Positions 1 through 6,332 of a stretch of DNA of 64,000 nt are shown here, one piece after another. The notes under the pieces were generated by a model, which saw nothing but the letters and a program-made list of their open reading frames with translations, ran no database searches and was not told where the DNA came from. The stretch comes from Isosphaeraceae bacterium EP7 (lineage in GTDB: Bacteria > Planctomycetota > Planctomycetia > Isosphaerales > Isosphaeraceae), in contig CP151667.1 in assembly GCA_038400315.1 (NCBI GenBank), positions 6,769,174 to 6,833,173 on the forward strand. Reading direction: 5' to 3'. The position numbers and the translations under genes were made by a program. The first letter of the stretch is position 1; every line of letters begins with the position of its first letter.

Positions 1-1086
1 CGGCGTGCCCCGCTTCCATGCCCAGACCAGCTTGCCGGCGGCGTCGCGGTCGAGTTCCACCCTGTCTTTGTCGCCGTAAAGGGTCCCCGGCTTCAGGCAG
101 GTGTAGCCTTCGTAGACGGCGAGGTCGAGGTACGACGCGCGGTCTGCCCTCACGCGCAGGGCCGGATAAGGCGCGGTGAAGTAGAGGTAGTCCGCCCCCT
201 CCTTCATGACGCGGAAGGGATGCCCGGCGGGCATGATCCAAGGATCCTTGGGGGCAGCGGCCACCTTCTTGAATTGCTCGCTCTCGTCGTCGTACTCGAC
301 GAACCCTTCCTCCAGAACCGCCCCGAGGCCCTGACGCCTCTGGTAATACGCGAGCATACGCTCGCGGCCGGATGCGTCGGGCAGGACGACGACGGCCGAG
401 AGCCAGACGACCCCCTCCCCCTTCATCGGGGCCATCGGCCGGGAAAACCCGTCGGCGCCGACGAAGTACTTGAGGTTGATCCCGACGTTCGGGTCGAGCC
501 GATCGGGCGGATCGGTCGTCGCACCGGACGTCGCGAAGTTGCCCAGCGCGTACGAGAGGCGGGCCGTGTCCCCGTAGAACCAGAAGACCTTGCCGCCGTA
601 AACGGCCGTGAGGACGCTGTCCTGCCCGGTGACCTCGGCGTTCAGGAGGGGCTCGGCGACGGGGGCCTTGCGGCCGAGCAGGACGGTTTCACGGTAAACC
701 CCCTGGCCGGTGATCCGGTAGAGACGCTCGGCGACATTCAGGCGCTTGAGCGTCAGCCTGGCCGCCCCCCCGGGCTTCGTCTCCAGGACCACGCCCCGGA
801 TGCCGAAACCGTCCTTCGCGAACTCGTACCCATGCGCCGAGACGCCGAAGTAGACCCTCCGGCCCATCAGCCCAGGCTCGTGGAACGCGATCAGGCCGGC
901 CGAGTCGGTGTAGTAGCGGGCGCCGCTGGTGCCCTGAAGCTCGACCAGCGGCACCCCGCGGCCCGTCTGCTCGTCGACGACTTCGATCGCGAAGTAACGC
1001 GACGACTCCGTTGCTGGCTCGTCGCCGTGGGCGAAGGCCGGCGCGAGCAGCAGGCCGAGGAGGAATGGGAAGCGAATGCTGGCCAT
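1..1086 (-). CDS. Secreted hypothetical protein, 3' part beyond window
   Basis: The frame is open from an ATG at 1086 to the window edge (362 codons), so the C-terminus is missing. The N-terminus is a clear signal peptide (MASIRFPFLLGLLLAPAFA). Residues about 30-110 (VDEQTGRGVPLVEL, TDSAGLIAFHEPG) resemble a carboxypeptidase-regulatory-like beta-sandwich. The next segment (TGQDSVLTAVYGGKVFWFYGDT split over two strands) resembles the opening blade of DUF4185 or glycosidase-like propellers. Exported carbohydrate-related binding is an inference; no catalytic residues can be assigned. No strong Shine-Dalgarno precedes the chosen start, but the signal peptide begins exactly there. Confidence 0.7.
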   Translation of the reverse strand, partial: MASIRFPFLLGLLLAPAFAHGDEPATESSRYFAIEVVDEQTGRGVPLVELQGTSGARYYTDSAGLIAFHEPGLMGRRVYFGVSAHGYEFAKDGFGIRGVVLETKPGGAARLTLKRLNVAERLYRITGQGVYRETVLLGRKAPVAEPLLNAEVTGQDSVLTAVYGGKVFWFYGDTARLSYALGNFATSGATTDPPDRLDPNVGINLKYFVGADGFSRPMAPMKGEGVVWLSAVVVLPDASGRERMLAYYQRRQGLGAVLEEGFVEYDDESEQFKKVAAAPKDPWIMPAGHPFRVMKEGADYLYFTAPYPALRVRADRASYLDLAVYEGYTCLKPGTLYGDKDRVELDRDAAGKLVWAWKRGTP

Positions 1087-1335
1087 GATGGGATCAGCTC
1101 ATTGGTGCAGGGAGATGGGAATGATGGACTTCCCCGCGGATGGCGGGCGTCTCGTATCTCAGCGACGAATATCGCCGGACGCAACCGAAAAGACCTCGGC
1201 GGATTCGGACAGGCTGGCCATGGCCTGCTGCCTCGTCGCGAGGATCTCGCCCCGAGTCAACTCCGTCTTCGGGCTGGCGAAGAAGCTCTCCATCGGGGCA
1301 TCGTCCCGGCAGTTCGCCCTCCTCCTCACACTTCG

Positions 1336-2817
1336 CTACGTCCCGCAGAACGTACGATACGCGCCATCACCGGGGGGCGGGTCCTGATACTCTGCCAGAT
1401 CCGCCCTCGCCTGATACGGCGACGCCAGCGCCTCCAGCAACCGGTGCAGAACGGACAGGTCGTCCTGCTCCTCGGCGGACGACAGCGCCTCCTCCACGCG
1501 GTGGTTCCGCGGGATGACGGCCGGGTTGACGGACTGCATCAAGGCGTAGGCCGTCGCCTTGGGCTGGCCGTCCCGTCCGAGCCGCTCCTGCCAACGGAAG
1601 TGCCAGGCCTGGAAGTCCGGTGCCCGGTACCGGTCGTCGGCCAAAGGCTCCTCCGATGACAGGTCGCGGAACGTGTTGGTGAAATCGGCTCGTGACGCTT
1701 GCATCCAGTCGAGCAGCGACCGGATCAGCTCGAGGTCGCCGACCTCATCGGTCTGGAGCCCTAGTTTCCTCCGCATCCCGGCGAGCCAATACTGCTCGAA
1801 CATGGCGGGAAACGCTTCGAGCGCCTCCGTGGCAAGCGCGACCGCCGTTTCGGGCTCCGGATCGAGCAGCGGCAGAAGGGTCTCGGCGAACCGGGTCAGG
1901 TTCCACTGCACGATGTTGGGCTGGTTGCCGTAGGCGTACCGGCCACCGTGGTCGATCGAGCTGAACACCGTCGCGGGATCATAGGCATTCATGAACGCGC
2001 AGGGGCCGTAGTCGATCGTCTCCCCGGAGATCGCCACGTTGTCGGTGTTCATCACACCGTGGACGAACCCGACGAGTTGCCAGCGGGCGACCAGCGAGGC
2101 CTGACGGTTCGAGACCTCTCGGAAGAACTCCGGATACTTGCGCGGATGATCGGACAGTTCCGGGTAGTGTCGGGCGATCGCGTAGTCGGCCAGTTCCCGC
2201 AGGGCTGTTTCGTCCCGGCGGGCCGCGAACTCGAACGTGCCGACCCGGATGTGGCTGGCAGCCACGCGAGTCAGGATTGCTCCTCGCCGGATCGACTCTC
2301 GGTAGACCGGCTCGCCCGTGGTGACGACCGCGAGGCTCCGCGTCGTGGGGATGCCAAGCGCGGCCATCGCTTCGCTGATGACGTACTCGCGGAGCATCGG
2401 CCCGAGGGCGGCGCGGCCGTCGCCGCCGCGGGAGAACCGCGTCCGACCCGACCCCTTGAACTGGATGTCGACGAGTCGGCCGGGCGGCGTCCGGTGCTCG
2501 CCCAGCAAGATGGCCCGCCCATCGCCGAGCATCGTGAACCCGCCGTACTGGTGCCCGGCGTAGGCCTGCGCGATGGGTTGTGAACCGTCCGGCAGGGCCT
2601 GGCCCGCGAATAATGCCGCAGCGGTTTCGGGGGAGAGACCCGCGAGGTTGAGGCCGAGTTCGTCCGCGAGCCTGTGGTTCAGGATCGACACGCGCGGTTC
2701 CCGCACCGCAGCCGGGTTGACGGGGTTGAAGAGAACGTCCGGCAGCCGCGCGTAGGTGTTTTCGAACCGCCAGCCGACACTGTCGGGGGCCGCATCCGAT
2801 GCGGTTGGGGTGACCAT
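1336..2817 (-). CDS. selO: SelO/YdiU family protein adenylyltransferase
   Basis: A 493-residue protein, the usual length for bacterial SelO, a pseudokinase-fold enzyme that transfers AMP from ATP to protein side chains and is linked to redox homeostasis. Visible family motifs are AGHQYGGFTMLGDGRA, then FKGSGRTRFSRGGDGRAALG (nucleotide binding), then MNTDNVAISGETIDYGPCAF (metal and catalytic region). The C-terminus ends FCGT, where a conserved Cys near the end is normal; it is Cys here, not selenocysteine. A GGAGG-type ribosome site lies 6 bases before the ATG. It lies downstream of the RtcB cluster on the same strand, about 140 bp beyond the small ORF. Confidence 0.95.
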   Translation of the reverse strand: MVTPTASDAAPDSVGWRFENTYARLPDVLFNPVNPAAVREPRVSILNHRLADELGLNLAGLSPETAAALFAGQALPDGSQPIAQAYAGHQYGGFTMLGDGRAILLGEHRTPPGRLVDIQFKGSGRTRFSRGGDGRAALGPMLREYVISEAMAALGIPTTRSLAVVTTGEPVYRESIRRGAILTRVAASHIRVGTFEFAARRDETALRELADYAIARHYPELSDHPRKYPEFFREVSNRQASLVARWQLVGFVHGVMNTDNVAISGETIDYGPCAFMNAYDPATVFSSIDHGGRYAYGNQPNIVQWNLTRFAETLLPLLDPEPETAVALATEALEAFPAMFEQYWLAGMRRKLGLQTDEVGDLELIRSLLDWMQASRADFTNTFRDLSSEEPLADDRYRAPDFQAWHFRWQERLGRDGQPKATAYALMQSVNPAVIPRNHRVEEALSSAEEQDDLSVLHRLLEALASPYQARADLAEYQDPPPGDGAYRTFCGT

Positions 2818-2953
2818 CCAGTTCCTCCAGCGATGCCCTCAAAACAACCCATGATACCCGGCGGGGCGGCGGCCTGGCGCCTGGTCGCTCACCGCTTCGG
2901 CTTCGCTGGCTGATTTGGGTAACCGGATTCCAGGAACGCTCGCTTCGCCCCGT

Positions 2954-3151
2954 TCAACGGCTCATCGAGCAGGATTTGGAGAGGCGTTTGAGAGCAACGC
3001 CCTCATCCAGGTCGATGGGGCGATTCTCCGTCAGCTTCCGCCGGATTGTCCGGAAGGACCAGCCGAGCCTCTTGGTTGGCTCGGGCTGGCCTCCCGTCTC
3101 ATTCGTATCGTCGAGCTTCTCGCGGATGCTGCGAGGCTCGGCGGGCGTCAT
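2954..3151 (-). CDS. Small hypothetical ORF coupled to rtcB
   Basis: A 65-codon frame whose ATG overlaps the rtcB TGA as ATGA, the usual arrangement for translational coupling. The product is basic and hydrophilic (it begins MTPAEPRSIREKLDD and has RTIRRKLTENRP in the middle), with no signal peptide or membrane segment. Third-position GC is good in the first two thirds and drops towards the end. I recognise no family. It may be a genuine last gene of the Ro60/RtcB operon or a chance frame in a GC-rich gap. Confidence 0.4.
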   Translation of the reverse strand: MTPAEPRSIREKLDDTNETGGQPEPTKRLGWSFRTIRRKLTENRPIDLDEGVALKRLSKSCSMSR

Positions 3152-4389
3152 CCCTTGACGCACACGATCTGCTTCAGCTCGTAGACGACTTCGATCAGGT
3201 CCGACTGAGCCGCGATGACCGCCTCGATCGGCTTGTAGGCCGCCGGGCTCTCGTCGAGCACCTCCGGATCCTTCCTGCATTCGACGCCGTTCGTGGCCGC
3301 CTCGTGCTCGGCCAGGCTGATCTTTCGGATCGCCTCGCCGCGGCTCATGGCGCGGCCTGCGCCGTGCGAGCAGCTGTGGAACGAATCCGCGTTACCCTTG
3401 CCTCGGACGATGTAGGAGCGGGCCCCCATCGAACCCGGGATGATTCCCATGTCGCCCTCGCGGGCGCGCACGGCTCCCTTGCGGGTCAGCCAGACGCTCT
3501 TTCCAAAATGGTTCTCCTTGGCGACGTAGTTGTGATGGCAATTCACGGCCACCTCGTCGACGTCCCCGAGCTTTCCGGGGAAGTGGTTCGCAAGAACAGA
3601 AAGGACGCTGGCCATCATGACGTCGCGATTCAGCCTGGCGAACTCCTGCGCCCAGTGCAGGGCCTCGACGTAATCATCGAACAGCGCGGAGCCTTCCGGG
3701 ATGTAGGCGAGGTCGGCGTCCGGCAGGTGGATGAACCACCGCTCCATGTCCCGCTTCGCCCGCTGGATGAAGTACGTGCCGATCTTGTTGCCGATGCCGC
3801 GACTGCCGGAGTGGAGCATCGCCCAGACGGCCTGATGCTCGTCGAGGCAGATCTCGATAAAGTGATTACCCGTCCCCAGGGTGCCGACATGGTTCGCCGC
3901 CTTCTCGGCCGCACGCGCGATGCCGGGATGCTTGGCGACGATGGCCGCAAGTCGCGCTCGCAATGACGGGCCCTGGGCATCCGTGGTCATCGACATCGCG
4001 GCGGCTTCCGTCACCTCTCCCCAGGCCCCCCGATCGTTCGGCCCGCCGTTGTCGGTCCTCCCATGCGGGACCGCCGCTTCGATGCCCGATCGCAGCGCGT
4101 GCAGATTGTCCGGCAGGTCGGAGGCGCGGATACCCGTCCTGACGGCCATCATGCCGCAGCCGATGTCGACCCCCACGGCCGCCGGAATGATCGCACCGAC
4201 CGTGGGGATGACCGAGCCGATGGTCGCCCCCATCCCCCAGTGCACGTCGGGCATGACCGCGACGTGGTGGTGGATGAAGGGCATCTTGGCAACGTTGCGA
4301 AGCTGCCCGAGCGCCTTGTCTTCAACCTGGACGCCCTCGGTCCAGCCGAAGATGGGGACGACCCCCTTGCCCAGAAACTGCTTAGCCAT
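3148..4389 (-). CDS. rtcB: RNA-splicing ligase RtcB
   Basis: A 413-residue protein, the typical bacterial length. RtcB joins 2',3'-cyclic phosphate or 3'-phosphate ends to 5'-OH RNA ends using GTP and Mn2+. Motifs seen: MPDVHWGMG, VGVDIGCGM (metal-binding Asp and Cys, about residues 72-80), GTLGTGNHFIE, and SCSHGAGRAMSR (the His there, about residue 341, is the guanylylated nucleophile in the family). The ATG overlaps the end of the upstream Ro60 gene by 8 bases, so the two are cotranscribed and probably translationally coupled. In other bacteria rtcB is often linked to rsr and Y RNA genes, which fits this locus. Confidence 0.97.
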   Translation of the reverse strand: MAKQFLGKGVVPIFGWTEGVQVEDKALGQLRNVAKMPFIHHHVAVMPDVHWGMGATIGSVIPTVGAIIPAAVGVDIGCGMMAVRTGIRASDLPDNLHALRSGIEAAVPHGRTDNGGPNDRGAWGEVTEAAAMSMTTDAQGPSLRARLAAIVAKHPGIARAAEKAANHVGTLGTGNHFIEICLDEHQAVWAMLHSGSRGIGNKIGTYFIQRAKRDMERWFIHLPDADLAYIPEGSALFDDYVEALHWAQEFARLNRDVMMASVLSVLANHFPGKLGDVDEVAVNCHHNYVAKENHFGKSVWLTRKGAVRAREGDMGIIPGSMGARSYIVRGKGNADSFHSCSHGAGRAMSRGEAIRKISLAEHEAATNGVECRKDPEVLDESPAAYKPIEAVIAAQSDLIEVVYELKQIVCVKG

Positions 4390-5692
4390 TGGTCGCCTCG
4401 TACTTCTCGAGATACGTCAACACCTTGTCCGACCAGCCGTCGATGTGGACCCAGGAGCCGTAGCCGACCCCGTTCTTGTTGCTGGCCACGTTGATCATGT
4501 ACCCCTTGAGCTGGGGCACCGGGTCGTGGCTCTGCTCGTCGGTGATCACGATCAGTCGGTCGCGCGGAGGCAACGAGTTTACGGCCTTGCCGAGTTCGGT
4601 CCCCCCGTGGGGCTGCGAACCGACAATTGCGTCACGCAGGGCGAAGCCTCGGCGTCCGGGCACCTCGATCAGGCTGTTGGAGAAGGTGAAGACACAAAGG
4701 TCGTCGAACATCTCGCGACCGATCATGGCCAGCGAGCAGGCGACGTCCATCCGGTTCAACTCGGACTTACCCGAGAGCCGACTATCCATCGACCCCGACA
4801 CGTCGACCAGGATGACCGTCTTGCCCTTCTGCGTCTCCTTTCCTGCGAAGCACTCGAAGAACTTCGCTTCCAGCTCGGGTTCGAACTGCGGGTTGTGGCG
4901 TGCGGACGCGATGAAGTTGATCGGCAGCAAACGTCCGGCCTGGATGGAACGGAGCCCATCTCGGATCAGATCCGGCTCAATCCCCGCCCGGGTCATGTTG
5001 CGGACGTTGCGGAGCATGGCCAGCCCGCCGAGCTTCTTCTCGGCCAGCAGCCGCTCCCACGACGCCTTCTTGTCTCCGCCCTTGGACAGCTCGACTTCCC
5101 AGGTGTCCGGCGTCGCCAGCTCGCCCTTGACCAGTCGCTTCCAGAGTTCGGCCTGCGCCTCGTCCTTCGGCTTCGGGCGGGTGATGCGGATCGCGTCGCG
5201 CAGCTTCACGGCCTTCAGCCCGCCGTTGTACTTGGCCAGCTGATACTCATCGAACCGGCGGAACGACTCGCCAAGGTGCCGCTTGACCTGCTTGGCCAGC
5301 GGCTCGTCCTTGTTGTCTTTCCAGTACATCGCCAGGAACTCGGCGATGTCGTCGGCACGCAGGATGACTCGCGGGAAGATGTCTTTGGCCAGGTCGCGGC
5401 CCTCCTTCGTCCGCATCAGCTCGCGGGCGAGCAGGAGCGGGACGTGGCGCAGCCGCATGTCCTCCTTGGCCTGGATCGCCACGCGGGCGACGTCCTCGGC
5501 GGGGACCTGCTTCACCAGGTCGGCGATTCGCTGACCGATGGTCTGGCCGTCCTCGTAGAACTCGGACTCCCACAGCAGGCAGGACATGACCGAGCGTTCG
5601 AGTTGCGCGAGAGCGTCGGTACGACGAGCCGGGGCCCCTTCGTGCGTGAAAATCTTCCGGAGTCGGTTCAGCATTGCCATCTCAATACCCAT
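4382..5692 (-). CDS. rsr: TROVE-domain Ro60 orthologue (Rsr)
   Basis: A 436-residue protein with an N-terminal alpha-helical TROVE ring domain (about 20-280) and a C-terminal von Willebrand A domain containing the MIDAS motif DVSGSMD (about residue 296). In the family, Ro60 is a ring that binds Y RNAs on its outer surface and misfolded or 3'-tailed RNA in its cavity. In Deinococcus it is tethered by Y RNA to polynucleotide phosphorylase. Here the gene starts 10 bases after the third Y-RNA-like unit and overlaps rtcB at its end. Start: ATG at 5692; in-frame ATGs at codons 5 and 7 are alternatives, and no strong Shine-Dalgarno is seen before any of them. Confidence 0.95.
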   Translation of the reverse strand: MGIEMAMLNRLRKIFTHEGAPARRTDALAQLERSVMSCLLWESEFYEDGQTIGQRIADLVKQVPAEDVARVAIQAKEDMRLRHVPLLLARELMRTKEGRDLAKDIFPRVILRADDIAEFLAMYWKDNKDEPLAKQVKRHLGESFRRFDEYQLAKYNGGLKAVKLRDAIRITRPKPKDEAQAELWKRLVKGELATPDTWEVELSKGGDKKASWERLLAEKKLGGLAMLRNVRNMTRAGIEPDLIRDGLRSIQAGRLLPINFIASARHNPQFEPELEAKFFECFAGKETQKGKTVILVDVSGSMDSRLSGKSELNRMDVACSLAMIGREMFDDLCVFTFSNSLIEVPGRRGFALRDAIVGSQPHGGTELGKAVNSLPPRDRLIVITDEQSHDPVPQLKGYMINVASNKNGVGYGSWVHIDGWSDKVLTYLEKYEATNG

Positions 5693-5702
5693 CGATCAAA
5701 TC

Positions 5703-5799
5703 GGGCGGGGAAGAGTCGGATAGGGGTTTGCGGGGCTCGAACCCGCCACCGGCAAGCCGGTGTCAACCAAAGAAGTATCCCTATCCTGCACCACCGCCC
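5703..5799 (-). ncRNA. Y-RNA-like unit 3 (T-arm only)
   Basis: This copy is closest to rsr (97 nt). The terminal stem GGGCGG pairs with CCGCCC. After a bulged U, GG pairs with CC, followed by an internal loop UGCAGG opposite CCGACUCUU. A 6-bp inner helix AUAGGG pairs with CCCUAU (two further G-C pairs are possible). The conserved UACUU follows. The head then has a 6-bp hairpin CACCGG/CCGGTG with loop CTTG, stacked directly on a perfect T-arm: GCGGG, loop TTCGAGC, CCCGC. D-arm and acceptor stem are absent, unlike units 1 and 2. The same stem motifs in all three copies identify the family; function is inferred from linkage to Ro60. Confidence 0.85.
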
Positions 5800-5811
5800 T
5801 GTTGCGGAAAC

Positions 5812-5946
5812 CGTGCGGGGAAGAAGCGACGAAAGGCTTTTCTGTTGCTCTACCGGGCTGAGCTACGCCCGACATACGTCGGACGGCGGGATTCGAACCC
5901 GCGACACACAGGGTGGATAAGTAACTCTCGCCTGCACCACCGCACG
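5812..5946 (-). ncRNA. Y-RNA-like unit 2 with permuted tRNA-like domain
   Basis: The terminal stem CGTGCGG pairs with CCGCACG. A bulged U follows, then GG/CC, internal loop UGCAGG opposite UCGCUUCUU, inner helix CGAGAG/CTTTCG (one G-U) and the conserved UUACUU. The head is a tRNA core in permuted order: anticodon-stem 3' strand CTGT, 5-nt variable region, T-arm (GCGGG, loop TTCGAAT, CCCGC), acceptor 3' strand CGTCCGA, hexaloop CGTATG, acceptor 5' strand TCGGGCG, TA, D-arm (GCTC, 9-nt loop with GG, GAGC), A, anticodon-stem 5' strand ACAG. The 7-bp acceptor stem is complete with one G-U. Spacers of about 11-12 nt separate it from its neighbours. Confidence 0.93.
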
Positions 5947-5957
5947 ATGGTTCAAGT

Positions 5958-6086
5958 GGAGGGGGAAGAGGCGACCGAGGTTTTGACTGTTGCTCTATCC
6001 AATTGAGCTACACGGCCTTGCGACCGCGATCGGATTCGAACCGAGAACCCACAGTTCCGAAGTATCCCCGGACTGCACCACCCTCC
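5958..6086 (-). ncRNA. Y-RNA-like unit 1 with permuted tRNA-like domain
   Basis: This is the most promoter-proximal copy. The terminal stem GGAGGG pairs with CCCTCC, then a bulged U, GG/CC, internal loop UGCAGU opposite UCGCCUCUU, and inner helix CCGGGG/CCTCGG (one G-U), then AUACUU. The permuted tRNA-like head has anticodon-stem strand ACTGT (pairing with ACAGT at the other end), variable GGGTT, T-arm CTCGG-loop TTCGAAT-CCGAT (one mismatch), acceptor 3' strand CGCGGTC, a GCAA tetraloop (GNRA), acceptor 5' strand GGCCGTG, TA, and D-arm GCTC/GAGC with loop AATTGGATA. Helix sequences differ from units 2 and 3 but pairing is kept, which is covariation rather than simple repetition. Confidence 0.93.
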
Positions 6087-6332
6087 GCGTTCTCTGAGGC
6101 CGATTGGCCCGCCGAGGTTCGCTGCTTGCGAAGCGAATCCGTGCGGCCCGTCGAGAGCGTGCGCGGAGCCCGTCAACTCATGGCGCGGGGCGCCGGATCA
6201 CTCTTGCCGAGTTTCCCCGAATGAGTAACCTTGCTCGGCCAAGTCGGGCAGGCGCGCCCTCGCGGATTTCCGTCGTGTTGTTCCGGCACCGCCGCCCGCT
6301 TCGTGCCGCAACGCGAGGCAGGGAGGCCTTCC
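6087..6332. other. Divergent control region, Y RNA locus / MscS gene
   Basis: This 246-bp region separates the minus-strand Y RNA/rsr/rtcB locus from the plus-strand channel gene, so promoters for both should lie here. On the minus strand, small hairpins are visible (GGCC-AATC-GGCC, and TTCGCT/AGCGAA just upstream of unit 1). A TTGACG hexamer is present without a convincing -10 partner. I looked for a sigma-54 -24/-12 element of the kind used by RtcR-controlled rtcBA operons and did not see one. On the plus strand GGGAGG precedes the ATG at 6333. Confidence 0.4.

Noticed and set aside
3881-5920. A 679-codon plus-strand frame opposite rtcB and rsr
   Set aside because: Shadow of two well-recognised genes; it also runs into the Y RNA units.
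5820-6061. D-arm, T-arm and acceptor pieces read at first as two or three ordinary tRNA genes on the minus strand
   Set aside because: Each T-arm comes before its D-arm, the acceptor stem is closed by a short loop, and there is no anticodon loop or CCA end. The permuted, Y-RNA-type fold explains every helix.
5703-6086. Short repeated blocks (GGTGGTGCAG, CTCTTCC) spaced by variable sequence suggested a CRISPR-like array
   Set aside because: Only three copies, no constant repeat length, and the blocks sit at the ends of covarying stems rather than between spacers.
6087-6332. A sigma-54 promoter and RtcR-type control for the rtcB operon
   Set aside because: GGCAC occurs once but no TTGC lies at the required distance, and no RtcR gene is visible in the window.
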